This document shows, piece after piece, positions 19,976 to 27,819 of a stretch of 64,000 nucleotides of DNA. Within the stretch, counting starts at the first letter, position 1; every line of letters starts with the position of its first letter. The translations under genes and the position numbers were made by a program. The notes below the pieces were generated by a model. The model did no database searches. It saw nothing but the letters and a program-made list of their open reading frames with translations, and had not been told where the DNA came from. Source of the stretch: Ruegeria denitrificans (GTDB taxonomy: Bacteria; Pseudomonadota; Alphaproteobacteria; Rhodobacterales; Rhodobacteraceae); the NCBI RefSeq assembly GCF_001458295.1, contig NZ_CYUD01000007.1, positions 1-64,000 on the forward strand, written 5' to 3'.

Positions 19976-21139
19976 ATGAGCATCGAAAAGAAGGTTTGGT
20001 GGATTTCCGGTGTCCTGACTTTTGCTCTGGGAGTTCTGTTGTTCAAACTTCTTGTCGCCCTAAACCATTTCGAGGGCGACCCGACGCAACTGCCGGATCA
20101 GGCTTCAGTCGATGACTATTTGCAAAAGTTGGGCAATGTGCCCGATTACCAGGTGAAAACTGGCATTTTCATCAAGTCCTTCAGCTTTACCGGCGCCAGC
20201 GATGTGCATGTCAGCGGTTATGTCTGGCAGCACTACGAAGACGGCGTTCATGACGCGATCAAGCCGACCAAGAAAGAGGTGGGTTTCATCCTGCCCGAGG
20301 CTGTCGACGCCGCGAATGGCGTGATCGAAGAGGCGTATCGCATGGATCAGGACGGTGCGACCCTGATTGGCTGGTATTTTGAACAGACCCTGCGGCAGAG
20401 CTTTGACTACACCAGTTACCCTTTCGATCACAAAACAGTCTGGGTTCGGTTCTGGCCCGGTGAGTTTGACGTGAATGTGGCTCTAATCCCTGACTTTACG
20501 TCCTATCCTGCCACTGGGTCCAATGACATCTTCGGCATAGATCCTCGCATCGTCATGGGCACGTGGGAGCGTGAGAACACTTACTTTGACTATCGCCTGT
20601 CCGATCTGGATACGACGATGGGTATCGGCGAAAACGAATTTCAGACCAACCTGCCCGAGCTGCACTATAACTTCGTTATTAAACGAAATTTCGGGAACGC
20701 GTTCATCGTCCACATGGTCCCTCTGATCGTGGTCACGATGCTGTTGTTCGGCGCGGTGATGACCGTGACCCGTCGCCCCGAACTGGTCGAGCGGCATGAT
20801 TTCAGCACCTCCAGCGTGATTGGTACCTGTTCAGTCCTGTTTTTTGTGATTCTGCTGGCCCATGTGCAATTGCGCGAAGGCTTTGCCGGATCGCCGGTGA
20901 TCTACATGGAGTCGTTCTTTTTCCTGATGTATTTTCTGTTGCTGGCGGTCTCGATCAACACCTACCTGTTTGCGTCGGAAGCCGTGCCGTCCCTGCGGTT
21001 CATCCACTACAGGGACAACCTGTACCCAAAGGCCGCGTTCTGGCCATTTGTTCTGCTGTGTATGGTGGCGATCACGGGCTACAACCTCAGCCTCAAGGCG
21101 GGGCCTGAGGATGAGACCGTGATCGAAACCCACAACTAG
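19976..21139 (+). CDS. Membrane protein resembling a pentameric ligand-gated ion channel
   Basis: A 387-residue protein I identify by motif and topology, not by close similarity. Residues 7-28 are a hydrophobic signal anchor. Residues about 40-240 are a soluble, beta-rich region containing YPFD (148-151) followed by HKTVWVRFW, like the Cys-loop F/YPxD signature of prokaryotic channels that lack the cysteines. Four membrane segments follow: 241-263 after an IKRNFG stretch and with a central Pro249, 278-298, 307-332, and 353-373. The LLAHV...SPVIYM...FFFLMYF pattern across the second and third segments resembles bacterial GLIC. This gives an extracytoplasmic ligand domain and a C-terminus outside, as in that family. 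It follows the cyclase gene closely; its stop overlaps the stop of the convergent fusion gene by four bases. Confidence 0.55.
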   Translation: MSIEKKVWWISGVLTFALGVLLFKLLVALNHFEGDPTQLPDQASVDDYLQKLGNVPDYQVKTGIFIKSFSFTGASDVHVSGYVWQHYEDGVHDAIKPTKKEVGFILPEAVDAANGVIEEAYRMDQDGATLIGWYFEQTLRQSFDYTSYPFDHKTVWVRFWPGEFDVNVALIPDFTSYPATGSNDIFGIDPRIVMGTWERENTYFDYRLSDLDTTMGIGENEFQTNLPELHYNFVIKRNFGNAFIVHMVPLIVVTMLLFGAVMTVTRRPELVERHDFSTSSVIGTCSVLFFVILLAHVQLREGFAGSPVIYMESFFFLMYFLLLAVSINTYLFASEAVPSLRFIHYRDNLYPKAAFWPFVLLCMVAITGYNLSLKAGPEDETVIETHN

Positions 21140-24100
21140 GCGAGCGGTTGGTACCCCGGTTTTGGCGTGCCAGTGGCCATGTCCAGCGTGTAATCCGCCA
21201 CAATCCCTGAAGTCCCCTTTTCCCACTCGTCCAGATACTTGGTCGGATGCGCGATCACATAGGTATAGGCGGGCTTTTTCACGCCATCTATCAACACGTT
21301 GATCCGCTTGCGGACATAGACATTCTCGGGCGAGTTAGGGCCGTGATAACCTTCAAGCTTGTCCAGCTCTTTCATCCCAGTGGATGAGACGCGATAGACC
21401 TCGCCCCGCACTGCCTTGCCGCGGCCCTTCTGATCGACCAGCGTGGCCATTCGATGCAGAAATCCGCAGTTTGGATTGTCGCAGAACGGTTCGTGCGGCA
21501 CGATCAGGGGCATGCGCTGGCGTGTTATGGCCTCGCCCACGAAATCATCCAGCACTTCAGCATGGGCGTCGTGGTTCGGGAACCCCCTCTTCAACGACCC
21601 ATATGTGAAGTAGAGGAAAGTCTTTTCCCGATCCTCGATCAGGTCACCTTCGTCCTCTTCCTCCAATTCAGTCAGGGTGTGGGTGTTGGCCCAATCGTCC
21701 AGCATCGCCTGTATCTCATCCGAGACCTTGGCGTCCTTGGCGTTTTTGGGGTTCTGCAGGAAGTGAATGCACGCGCTGGCGTCGATGCCATCAGCCCCCA
21801 ACAGAATTTTCACCATCTCGACCGAGTTGTTCATCACCGCCACATGCAGGCTGGTAAAGCCGTGGTCATTGCTGGCGTTGACGTTGATGCCACGGTCGAT
21901 CAGCGCCTGCGCGGCCTCAAGGTCGGGCTTACCCAGATCCAGCCCGCTCTCGTTCATCTCACCTTCGCCGCCTGCCGCATAGTGCAGCAGCGTATCACCG
22001 TTGCTGTCGTCGACGATGTCGATCCCGGCCATGCTGTTATCGATGGCCTGAAACACCCGATCCCATTGTGCGAACTCGTCCGAGGCGGCGGCCTCTTGCG
22101 CCCATTTGCAGATGTTGTGTTCTTGATCGGCCAGTTCCTCGAAGGCTTCGTCCAGAACCTCCATGATTTGATCCGGGGTGGCCATCATACCGATCCCCAT
22201 CATGCCGTTGGACAGCCGCCCCTTGCGCGGCCCGACCAGATCAATACCTAGATCGCGCAGTTTTTCGACATTGTTCTGGGTGGTGATGTTGTTCCACATA
22301 TTGGTGTTGCAGGCGGGGCAGAGGATCACCGGTTTGTTCCGGTATTGCCACGCCACAAATACCGAGGTCAGCAAGTTGTCGGCAATCCCGTTAGCGATCT
22401 TGCCCATCGTGTTGCAGGTCACCGGCGCCACGATCACGCAATCGGCCCAGTCGCACAGCGCCAGATGCGAGGCGCGCAAGGGCATGCCGAACTCAGTATA
22501 ACGAAAGTTCCACTCGTCATCGTCACGGTAATAATCGTGATGCGAGATGTAGTCTTCAATTGTTTTGGGTCGGATCGTCCTGACGTTTCCGGATTCCTCC
22601 TCTACTTCGATATCGCGAAAGAACTTCTCGGCCGATACAGACGGGATGAGTTTGACGTTATGCCCAGCCTCTTTGATCAGCTTCACCAAATCCGGCACCT
22701 TGTCCGCTGCCGAGGATCCGCAGGCGCAAAGCAGCACGTTGCGCTTTTCACTGGGGGCGTCCGTAAGTCCGCCCTTTGGATAGCCAAAGATGTTCTTATC
22801 CAGGCTAGGGGATTCATGGCGCAGCAATACCGGCAACCCAGCCTCTTTGACGCGCCGCTGAAAGCTACCATCAAGCACCACATCCTCGATGTCTTTCCGC
22901 CTTCCCAGGCATTCACCTTGGAAAAACAGGTAAGGCACCTTTTCCTTGCCGGTCATCATGGTCAGTTGTCGACGCATCTTCATCACATTCGCTCCGTGAC
23001 CTTCGATGTCGATCAGCCGAGCCGTGGTGATGCCGATATTGCGCAACATACTGCGCAGCATGTAAGACCATGGGTCTTCGTCTGCATAGAACAGCACGAT
23101 CTCGTTCTTTGCCACGATGCGCGCCACGTCAGTGGGATCTTCGGGCGGTTCCTGTTCCTCGATCACCAGCATGGCGGGGTTCTTGAGGTCGCGCAGACCA
23201 CGGAAAACGTGCCCGCGCGGGGCCTGCCAGACTTGCGAGGTCGCGGGGCTCATATCCACTACAGTCACCAGATCGGTGTCCTCGTCATACGCGATGCAGA
23301 GACACCAGAATTCTTCCAGCAAGGCGGTTTCGCGATACACGTTCTCGGGCGGGCGTATGACTTCAAACCCCAGTACACGGTTGAAGTCGATATTGATCAT
23401 CAGATGACGATCCTGTTCTGCGTTCAGGCTGTGCAGTTGAGCGCGGAACCAGTCTTCCGGGGATTTGTCGTCTCCGCCTTTGCTTTTGGCATAACTTTGG
23501 AAGGTACTGCCCAGATGCACGTCCGGGGATTGGCTGAGATAACGTCGCGCCATAGCGTGCATCTGTTTCGTGGTCGACACCCGGCTGAGCGCATCTGTGA
23601 AATCGGTTTGGGTGGCGATCAGCAGCTTGTCTTCATCGACCTGTGCATCCCCAAGGATCGCCAGGCTTTCCGCCAGCACACCCAGCGAGTTCATGTTCGG
23701 GCTGGCTCGTCGGAACAGGTTGCGGCGTTTCTTGGGGTCCTTGGCAAGATACAACGTGCTGTCCACATAGTTGCAGTCCTGCTGCAGGGTCTGCAGGTTG
23801 GTCTTTACCGCCTCACGCGCCGAGAACCGCAAGATGCCCCGTGACCGCATCGAGGTTCCGTCGCGGTCCGACATCCCGGCCCAGAGCCGGTCGATAGTGG
23901 TAACCCAAAGCTTGCCGTATTTCTCGGGGTGCACATCCATCATATGCACCAGCCCGGTGCTGGGATTGCACTTGGCGATGATGGCAAAGTGGCCGCCCGG
24001 CATGGTCGGTTTGCCATGGGCCACACCGACCTGAAAATTCGCCACCAGAATGTCGTTATCCCCACCCAGCCGGTTGGATTCGTCGATCGCCTCAAGCAGC

Positions 24101-24762
24101 AATTCGACCGAGGTCGTGGCCTCATCCATGAAATAGGCCTGAACCTGTACCTTGTCGCGCAGGTCTTGCGAGTGGATAAAAGTGCAGGCGACGTCGTAAA
24201 GTTCACCCAGCGAGATACCGTCATTGACCACGAAAGACGTGGGCAAAGCACATTCGCGAAAGATATCGTTGACCTCGCAACTGAACCCCAGCGCCGACAT
24301 GCTCAGCGCTGCCGCCGTCACACTGCAGCAATTGATGGGTTGCTGAAAGTTTTGCAGATGCACGCTGACCAGATCGCCGAACAGGGTGTCATAGCAGGCC
24401 TCGCGGATATCGGTCGGAATTTCCAGCCAACGGTTGCTGGACAGATAAGCCAGCTTGGTGCCGGGTGTGGCCAAAGCTTCGAGGCTGACGGGAATATCAA
24501 AGATCTCCAGATGTTCCTCGTAGAAATAATCGCCTGTATCGGCCGTTGCGAGAACTGTCTCGTCCTGCCGCAGATGTACCTCGCCATCCAGAACCACATA
24601 CATGCCCTGGGATGGCAGGATCGTGTCCTCGGCCACCTCGAAACACTCGAAATGCGGTTGGATTACAGTTGGATCATCGGCGGGCAGAACCTCTTGTATC
24701 AATGCCCATTCGGATTCGGTTGGATGATAGGAAATAGTGTTTTCAATCGGGTCTTTAGGCAC
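21136..24762 (-). CDS. Multidomain fusion: cNMP-like / phytochelatin synthase / glutaredoxin-like / HFCD flavoprotein / ankyrin / GGACT-like
   Basis: A 1208-residue protein. Residues 25-125 form a cyclic-nucleotide-binding-type beta barrel, but the phosphate-binding Arg is not evident. Residues 138-315 match phytochelatin synthase: Cys146 in NCCSVTAA, His258 in GGHF and Asp276, with the His-Asp spacing of 18 found in plant PCS. Residues about 350-535 look like a second, dead copy. Residues 552-640 have a glutaredoxin fold with cis-Pro610, but DPWS replaces CxxC. Residues 674-875 form an HFCD cysteine decarboxylase (His766, PVTCNT, PACNTNMW). Residues 919-990 are ankyrin repeats. Residues 1047-1180 resemble gamma-glutamylamine cyclotransferase (YGSLKRGFPNH, Glu1137). 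All parts are in one uninterrupted frame; no signal peptide was seen. It probably processes glutathione-derived peptides in the cytosol. Confidence 0.85.
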   Translation of the reverse strand: MPKDPIENTISYHPTESEWALIQEVLPADDPTVIQPHFECFEVAEDTILPSQGMYVVLDGEVHLRQDETVLATADTGDYFYEEHLEIFDIPVSLEALATPGTKLAYLSSNRWLEIPTDIREACYDTLFGDLVSVHLQNFQQPINCCSVTAAALSMSALGFSCEVNDIFRECALPTSFVVNDGISLGELYDVACTFIHSQDLRDKVQVQAYFMDEATTSVELLLEAIDESNRLGGDNDILVANFQVGVAHGKPTMPGGHFAIIAKCNPSTGLVHMMDVHPEKYGKLWVTTIDRLWAGMSDRDGTSMRSRGILRFSAREAVKTNLQTLQQDCNYVDSTLYLAKDPKKRRNLFRRASPNMNSLGVLAESLAILGDAQVDEDKLLIATQTDFTDALSRVSTTKQMHAMARRYLSQSPDVHLGSTFQSYAKSKGGDDKSPEDWFRAQLHSLNAEQDRHLMINIDFNRVLGFEVIRPPENVYRETALLEEFWCLCIAYDEDTDLVTVVDMSPATSQVWQAPRGHVFRGLRDLKNPAMLVIEEQEPPEDPTDVARIVAKNEIVLFYADEDPWSYMLRSMLRNIGITTARLIDIEGHGANVMKMRRQLTMMTGKEKVPYLFFQGECLGRRKDIEDVVLDGSFQRRVKEAGLPVLLRHESPSLDKNIFGYPKGGLTDAPSEKRNVLLCACGSSAADKVPDLVKLIKEAGHNVKLIPSVSAEKFFRDIEVEEESGNVRTIRPKTIEDYISHHDYYRDDDEWNFRYTEFGMPLRASHLALCDWADCVIVAPVTCNTMGKIANGIADNLLTSVFVAWQYRNKPVILCPACNTNMWNNITTQNNVEKLRDLGIDLVGPRKGRLSNGMMGIGMMATPDQIMEVLDEAFEELADQEHNICKWAQEAAASDEFAQWDRVFQAIDNSMAGIDIVDDSNGDTLLHYAAGGEGEMNESGLDLGKPDLEAAQALIDRGINVNASNDHGFTSLHVAVMNNSVEMVKILLGADGIDASACIHFLQNPKNAKDAKVSDEIQAMLDDWANTHTLTELEEEDEGDLIEDREKTFLYFTYGSLKRGFPNHDAHAEVLDDFVGEAITRQRMPLIVPHEPFCDNPNCGFLHRMATLVDQKGRGKAVRGEVYRVSSTGMKELDKLEGYHGPNSPENVYVRKRINVLIDGVKKPAYTYVIAHPTKYLDEWEKGTSGIVADYTLDMATGTPKPGYQPLA

Positions 24763-25161
24763 GTCTGTTCCCCCCCTGAACTAAGCCGTGAATGTCGTCA
24801 AAGAACCAATGCTGCGTCTTGTGGCATGTGTCAGGCGTCTGATGGTCAAACAGAAATAAGGGACCGGCCCGACGGATTCTGCACTGGCCGGGCCGACAGA
24901 ACGCGCACGCTCAGCGCGAACAAATGGGCCCAATAGGACGCACCGTATCGCATTTGGAGACAAAAATCACCGATGTTGTTGATTTGACTATACGAGTTCG
25001 GATTGTGGCTTTTGCCACCCGCTTTCTGCCAGCTACATACTGAACAATATGTCGGATTTTACGTCAAAATGACGCATCTTTCCGCGTTTTCGTCAAGAAT
25101 ACCCCTGCGGATCGAACAGCCAACGCCCCATACTTTTCATAAACGAAAGAGGAGGCGCGTT
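24763..25161. other. 399-bp divergent promoter region
   Basis: This gap separates the fusion gene (left, minus strand) from the lysine catabolic genes (right, plus strand) and must hold both promoters. An open frame runs through its right part on the plus strand but has no codon-use or start support. The one distinct element is the palindrome at 25062-25074. A 7-bp inverted repeat with a long loop (CGGCCCG/CGGGCCG, 24865-24895) is also present. Confidence 0.4.
25062..25074. promoter_or_regulatory. Palindrome CGTCA-AAA-TGACG, possible operator
   Basis: A 5-bp inverted repeat with a 3-base spacer lies 88 bases upstream of the TTG start of the saccharopine dehydrogenase-like gene. It could bind a regulator of lysine catabolism, but it is short enough to be chance and no regulator gene is adjacent. 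Confidence 0.3.
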
Positions 25162-26268
25162 TTGAGCTGGAATATTTGTGTCATAGGGGCAGGCAAGATC
25201 GGTCAGATGATCGCCAGCCTGCTGCAAGCATCATCGAACTATTCGGTCACCGTCGCTGATCGCGATTTGGCAGCGCTGTCAGTGCTGAACAAGCAAAGCA
25301 TTGCGACCCGGCAGATCGACGTGGGGGATGAAGCGCAACTGACCCAGGGACTAAGTGGCTTCGATGCCGTGATCTCGGCTGCTCCGTTCTTTTTGACGCC
25401 GAAGATCGCCAAGGCGGCCAAGACCGCAGGCGCGCATTACTTTGACTTGACCGAAGACGTTGCAGCCACCAATGCGGTGCGCGAACTGGCCGAGGACAGC
25501 GATACCGCCTTCATGCCGCAATGCGGTCTGGCACCGGGGTTCGTTGGCATTGCTGGCGCGTCGCTGGCGGCCGAATTTGATGAGTTGGACAGCCTGCATA
25601 TGCGGGTTGGTGCTTTGCCGCTCTATCCGACCAATGCGTTGAAATACAATCTGACCTGGTCGACTGACGGGCTGATCAACGAGTACTGCAATCCCTGCGA
25701 TGCTATCGTCAACGGCGAGCGCGTGAAAACCGCGCCGTTGGAAGATTACGAAGTGCTGGGCCATGACGGGGTTGAGTACGAATGCTTCAACACGTCCGGC
25801 GGGTTGGGCACGCTGCCCGAAACGCTTGAGGGAAAGGCGCGGGCGGTGTCTTATCGGTCGATCCGCTATCCCGGCCATTGCGATATCCTGAAGCTGTTGC
25901 TCAAGGATCTGGGGCTGGAGCGCCGCCGCGATCTGTTGAAGGATATTTTCGAAACCGCCCTGCCGCGCACCGATCAGGACGTGGTGCTGGTCTATTGCAC
26001 CGCCAAGGGCATGATCGACGGCACGCTGCGCGAGAAATCCCTGATCAACAAAAGCTTTGCCCGAACCCTCAACGGCCAGGTCTGGAGCGCCATTCAGGTC
26101 ACCACCGCCGCAGGCGTTCTGGGCGTGGTCGATCTGATGCGCACCGGGGGGCTGCCCGCAAAAGGGTTTATCCGGCAGGAGCGGGTGAGCTTGCCCGATT
26201 TCCTCAACACCGAATTTGGCCGGCTCTATCTCGCCGGTGATGTAACTGAACAGAACAAGGCGGCCTGA
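25162..26268 (+). CDS. Saccharopine dehydrogenase / L-lysine 6-dehydrogenase family protein
   Basis: A 368-residue NAD(P)-dependent dehydrogenase with an N-terminal Rossmann motif [13 protein letters not shown] and the family motif [14 protein letters not shown] near residue 120. I place the start at TTG 25162: AGAGGAGG lies seven bases ahead and the Rossmann strand begins at once, whereas the longer frame adds an implausible 53 residues. The protein would form 2-aminoadipate 6-semialdehyde, either from saccharopine or directly from lysine; its length is closer to lysine 6-dehydrogenases than to yeast saccharopine dehydrogenase. The ALDH7-type gene three bases downstream would oxidise that aldehyde, so these two genes form a lysine catabolic operon. 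Confidence 0.85.
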   Translation: MSWNICVIGAGKIGQMIASLLQASSNYSVTVADRDLAALSVLNKQSIATRQIDVGDEAQLTQGLSGFDAVISAAPFFLTPKIAKAAKTAGAHYFDLTEDVAATNAVRELAEDSDTAFMPQCGLAPGFVGIAGASLAAEFDELDSLHMRVGALPLYPTNALKYNLTWSTDGLINEYCNPCDAIVNGERVKTAPLEDYEVLGHDGVEYECFNTSGGLGTLPETLEGKARAVSYRSIRYPGHCDILKLLLKDLGLERRRDLLKDIFETALPRTDQDVVLVYCTAKGMIDGTLREKSLINKSFARTLNGQVWSAIQVTTAAGVLGVVDLMRTGGLPAKGFIRQERVSLPDFLNTEFGRLYLAGDVTEQNKAA

Positions 26269-26271
26269 GAT

Positions 26272-27783
26272 ATGAAAGACATCGTGATGACTGCGCAAAC
26301 CACCCTGGCAAATCTGGACCTGACCGAGGCCGAACTGACCGGCGGCACGCTCAAGGTGACTTCGCCGATTGACGGCGGCCTGCTGGCCGAAGTGCATGAA
26401 ACCCCGGTTTCCGAAATAGAGGCCATCTTTGCCCGTTCGAAAGCGGCCTTCCAGGCATGGCGCACTGTGCCTGCACCGCGCCGGGGCGAGTTGATCCGCC
26501 TGCTGGGCGAAGAACTGCGCGAAGCTAAGGACGATCTGGGCGCGCTGGTCAGCTGGGAGGCTGGTAAGATCACCTCTGAAGGTCTGGGTGAAGTGCAGGA
26601 GATGATCGACATCTGCGACTTTGCCGTCGGTCTCTCGCGCCAGCTCTACGGTCTGACCATTGCATCCGAACGTCCGGGCCACCGGATGATGGAAACCTGG
26701 CACCCGGCGGGTCCGGTTGGTGTGATCTCGGCTTTCAACTTCCCCGTTGCTGTCTGGTCGTGGAACGCAGCGCTGGCGCTGGTGTGCGGCGACACTGTGA
26801 TCTGGAAGCCGTCTGAGAAGACTCCGCTGACAGCGATGGCCTGCCAGAAAATCTTTGAACGCGCACTGGCCCGGTTCGGCGACGCGCCCGAAGGCCTGTT
26901 GCAAACCCTGATCGGCGGTGCCGCGCTGGGCGAAGCGCTGGTGGCCAGCGAGGATGTGCCGGTGGTCTCGGCCACGGGTTCTACCCGTATGGGTCGCGCG
27001 GTGGCTCCTATTGTGGCGCAGCGGTTTGGCAAATGCATTCTGGAGCTGGGCGGTAATAACGCGATGATCGTTGGCCCTTCGGCCGATCTGGAAATGGCGG
27101 TGCGGGCGATTGTTTTCTCGGCCGTGGGTACTGCTGGACAACGCTGCACCACGCTGCGTCGTCTGATCGTCCATAATTCGATCCGTGAAGAGCTGGTGAG
27201 CCGTCTGAAAAAGGCTTATTCCGGGCTGCCCATTGGTAACCCACTGGCCGAGGGTACTCTGATCGGTCCGCTGGTGGATGAGGCATCGGGCGCCGCAATG
27301 ACCGCGGCGTTGAAAGCGGCCGAGGCCGAAGGCGGCACCGTGTTTGGCGGTAACCGCGTGACAGAAAATGTGCCTGCCGGTGTCTACATGGAACCCGCCA
27401 TCGTCGAAATGCCCGGTCAGAGTGATGTAGTGAAAACCGAAACCTTTGCCCCGATCCTCTATGTCATGGGCTATGACGATTTTGACGATGCCATCGCGAT
27501 TCAGAATGACGTCCCGCAGGGCCTATCCTCTTGCGTGTTCACCCTGAACATGCGCGAGGCCGAGCAGTTCCTGACCGCAGCCGGGTCGGATTGCGGCATT
27601 GCCAACGTCAATATCGGGCCTTCGGGTGCCGAAATCGGTGGTGCATTCGGCGGCGAGAAGGAAACCGGTGGCGGACGTGAAAGCGGTTCGGACGCGTGGA
27701 AGGCTTATATGCGGCGTCAGACAAATACCGTGAACTATTCGGCGGAATTGCCACTTGCCCAAGGTGTGAAGTTCGACATCTGA
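26272..27783 (+). CDS. amaB: ALDH7-type 2-aminoadipate 6-semialdehyde dehydrogenase
   Basis: A 503-residue aldehyde dehydrogenase of the antiquitin (ALDH7) group. It shows ELGGNNAMIV (catalytic Glu), TAGQRCTTLRRL with the catalytic Cys near residue 288, and FNFPVAVWSWNAALAL in the cofactor site. The QRCTTxRR form of the Cys motif separates ALDH7 from other aldehyde dehydrogenases. It would convert 2-aminoadipate semialdehyde to 2-aminoadipate with NAD. It starts three bases after the dehydrogenase gene's stop, or at a second ATG at 26287, and belongs to the same operon. A clear hairpin at 27792-27819 ends the transcript. The amaB symbol is by function, not by synteny. Confidence 0.85.
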   Translation: MKDIVMTAQTTLANLDLTEAELTGGTLKVTSPIDGGLLAEVHETPVSEIEAIFARSKAAFQAWRTVPAPRRGELIRLLGEELREAKDDLGALVSWEAGKITSEGLGEVQEMIDICDFAVGLSRQLYGLTIASERPGHRMMETWHPAGPVGVISAFNFPVAVWSWNAALALVCGDTVIWKPSEKTPLTAMACQKIFERALARFGDAPEGLLQTLIGGAALGEALVASEDVPVVSATGSTRMGRAVAPIVAQRFGKCILELGGNNAMIVGPSADLEMAVRAIVFSAVGTAGQRCTTLRRLIVHNSIREELVSRLKKAYSGLPIGNPLAEGTLIGPLVDEASGAAMTAALKAAEAEGGTVFGGNRVTENVPAGVYMEPAIVEMPGQSDVVKTETFAPILYVMGYDDFDDAIAIQNDVPQGLSSCVFTLNMREAEQFLTAAGSDCGIANVNIGPSGAEIGGAFGGEKETGGGRESGSDAWKAYMRRQTNTVNYSAELPLAQGVKFDI

Positions 27784-27791
27784 TCGAATCT

Positions 27792-27819
27792 TCCGGCGGC
27801 ATCAATGGGTGCCGCCGGA
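27792..27819. terminator. Hairpin between convergent genes
   Basis: TCCGGCGGCA and TGCCGCCGGA form a perfect 10-bp stem with an 8-base loop. It fills the 36-base gap between the ALDH stop and the stop of the convergent glycosyltransferase gene, so it could serve both. No T-tract follows. Confidence 0.55.

Noticed and set aside
22345..23844. A 499-codon open frame on the plus strand inside the fusion gene
   Set aside because: It is antisense to a protein with clear conserved motifs, lacks family features of its own and is rich in His, Gln and Arg, which is typical of antisense reading in GC-rich DNA.
24387..24690. cNMP domain taken as proof of cAMP binding by the fusion
   Set aside because: The barrel pattern is present but the conserved Arg of the phosphate-binding cassette is not where expected, so the ligand remains unproven.
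25351..27174. A 607-codon open frame on the minus strand across the lysine catabolic genes
   Set aside because: Antisense to two well-supported enzymes, with the usual artificial composition of antisense frames and no recognisable domain.
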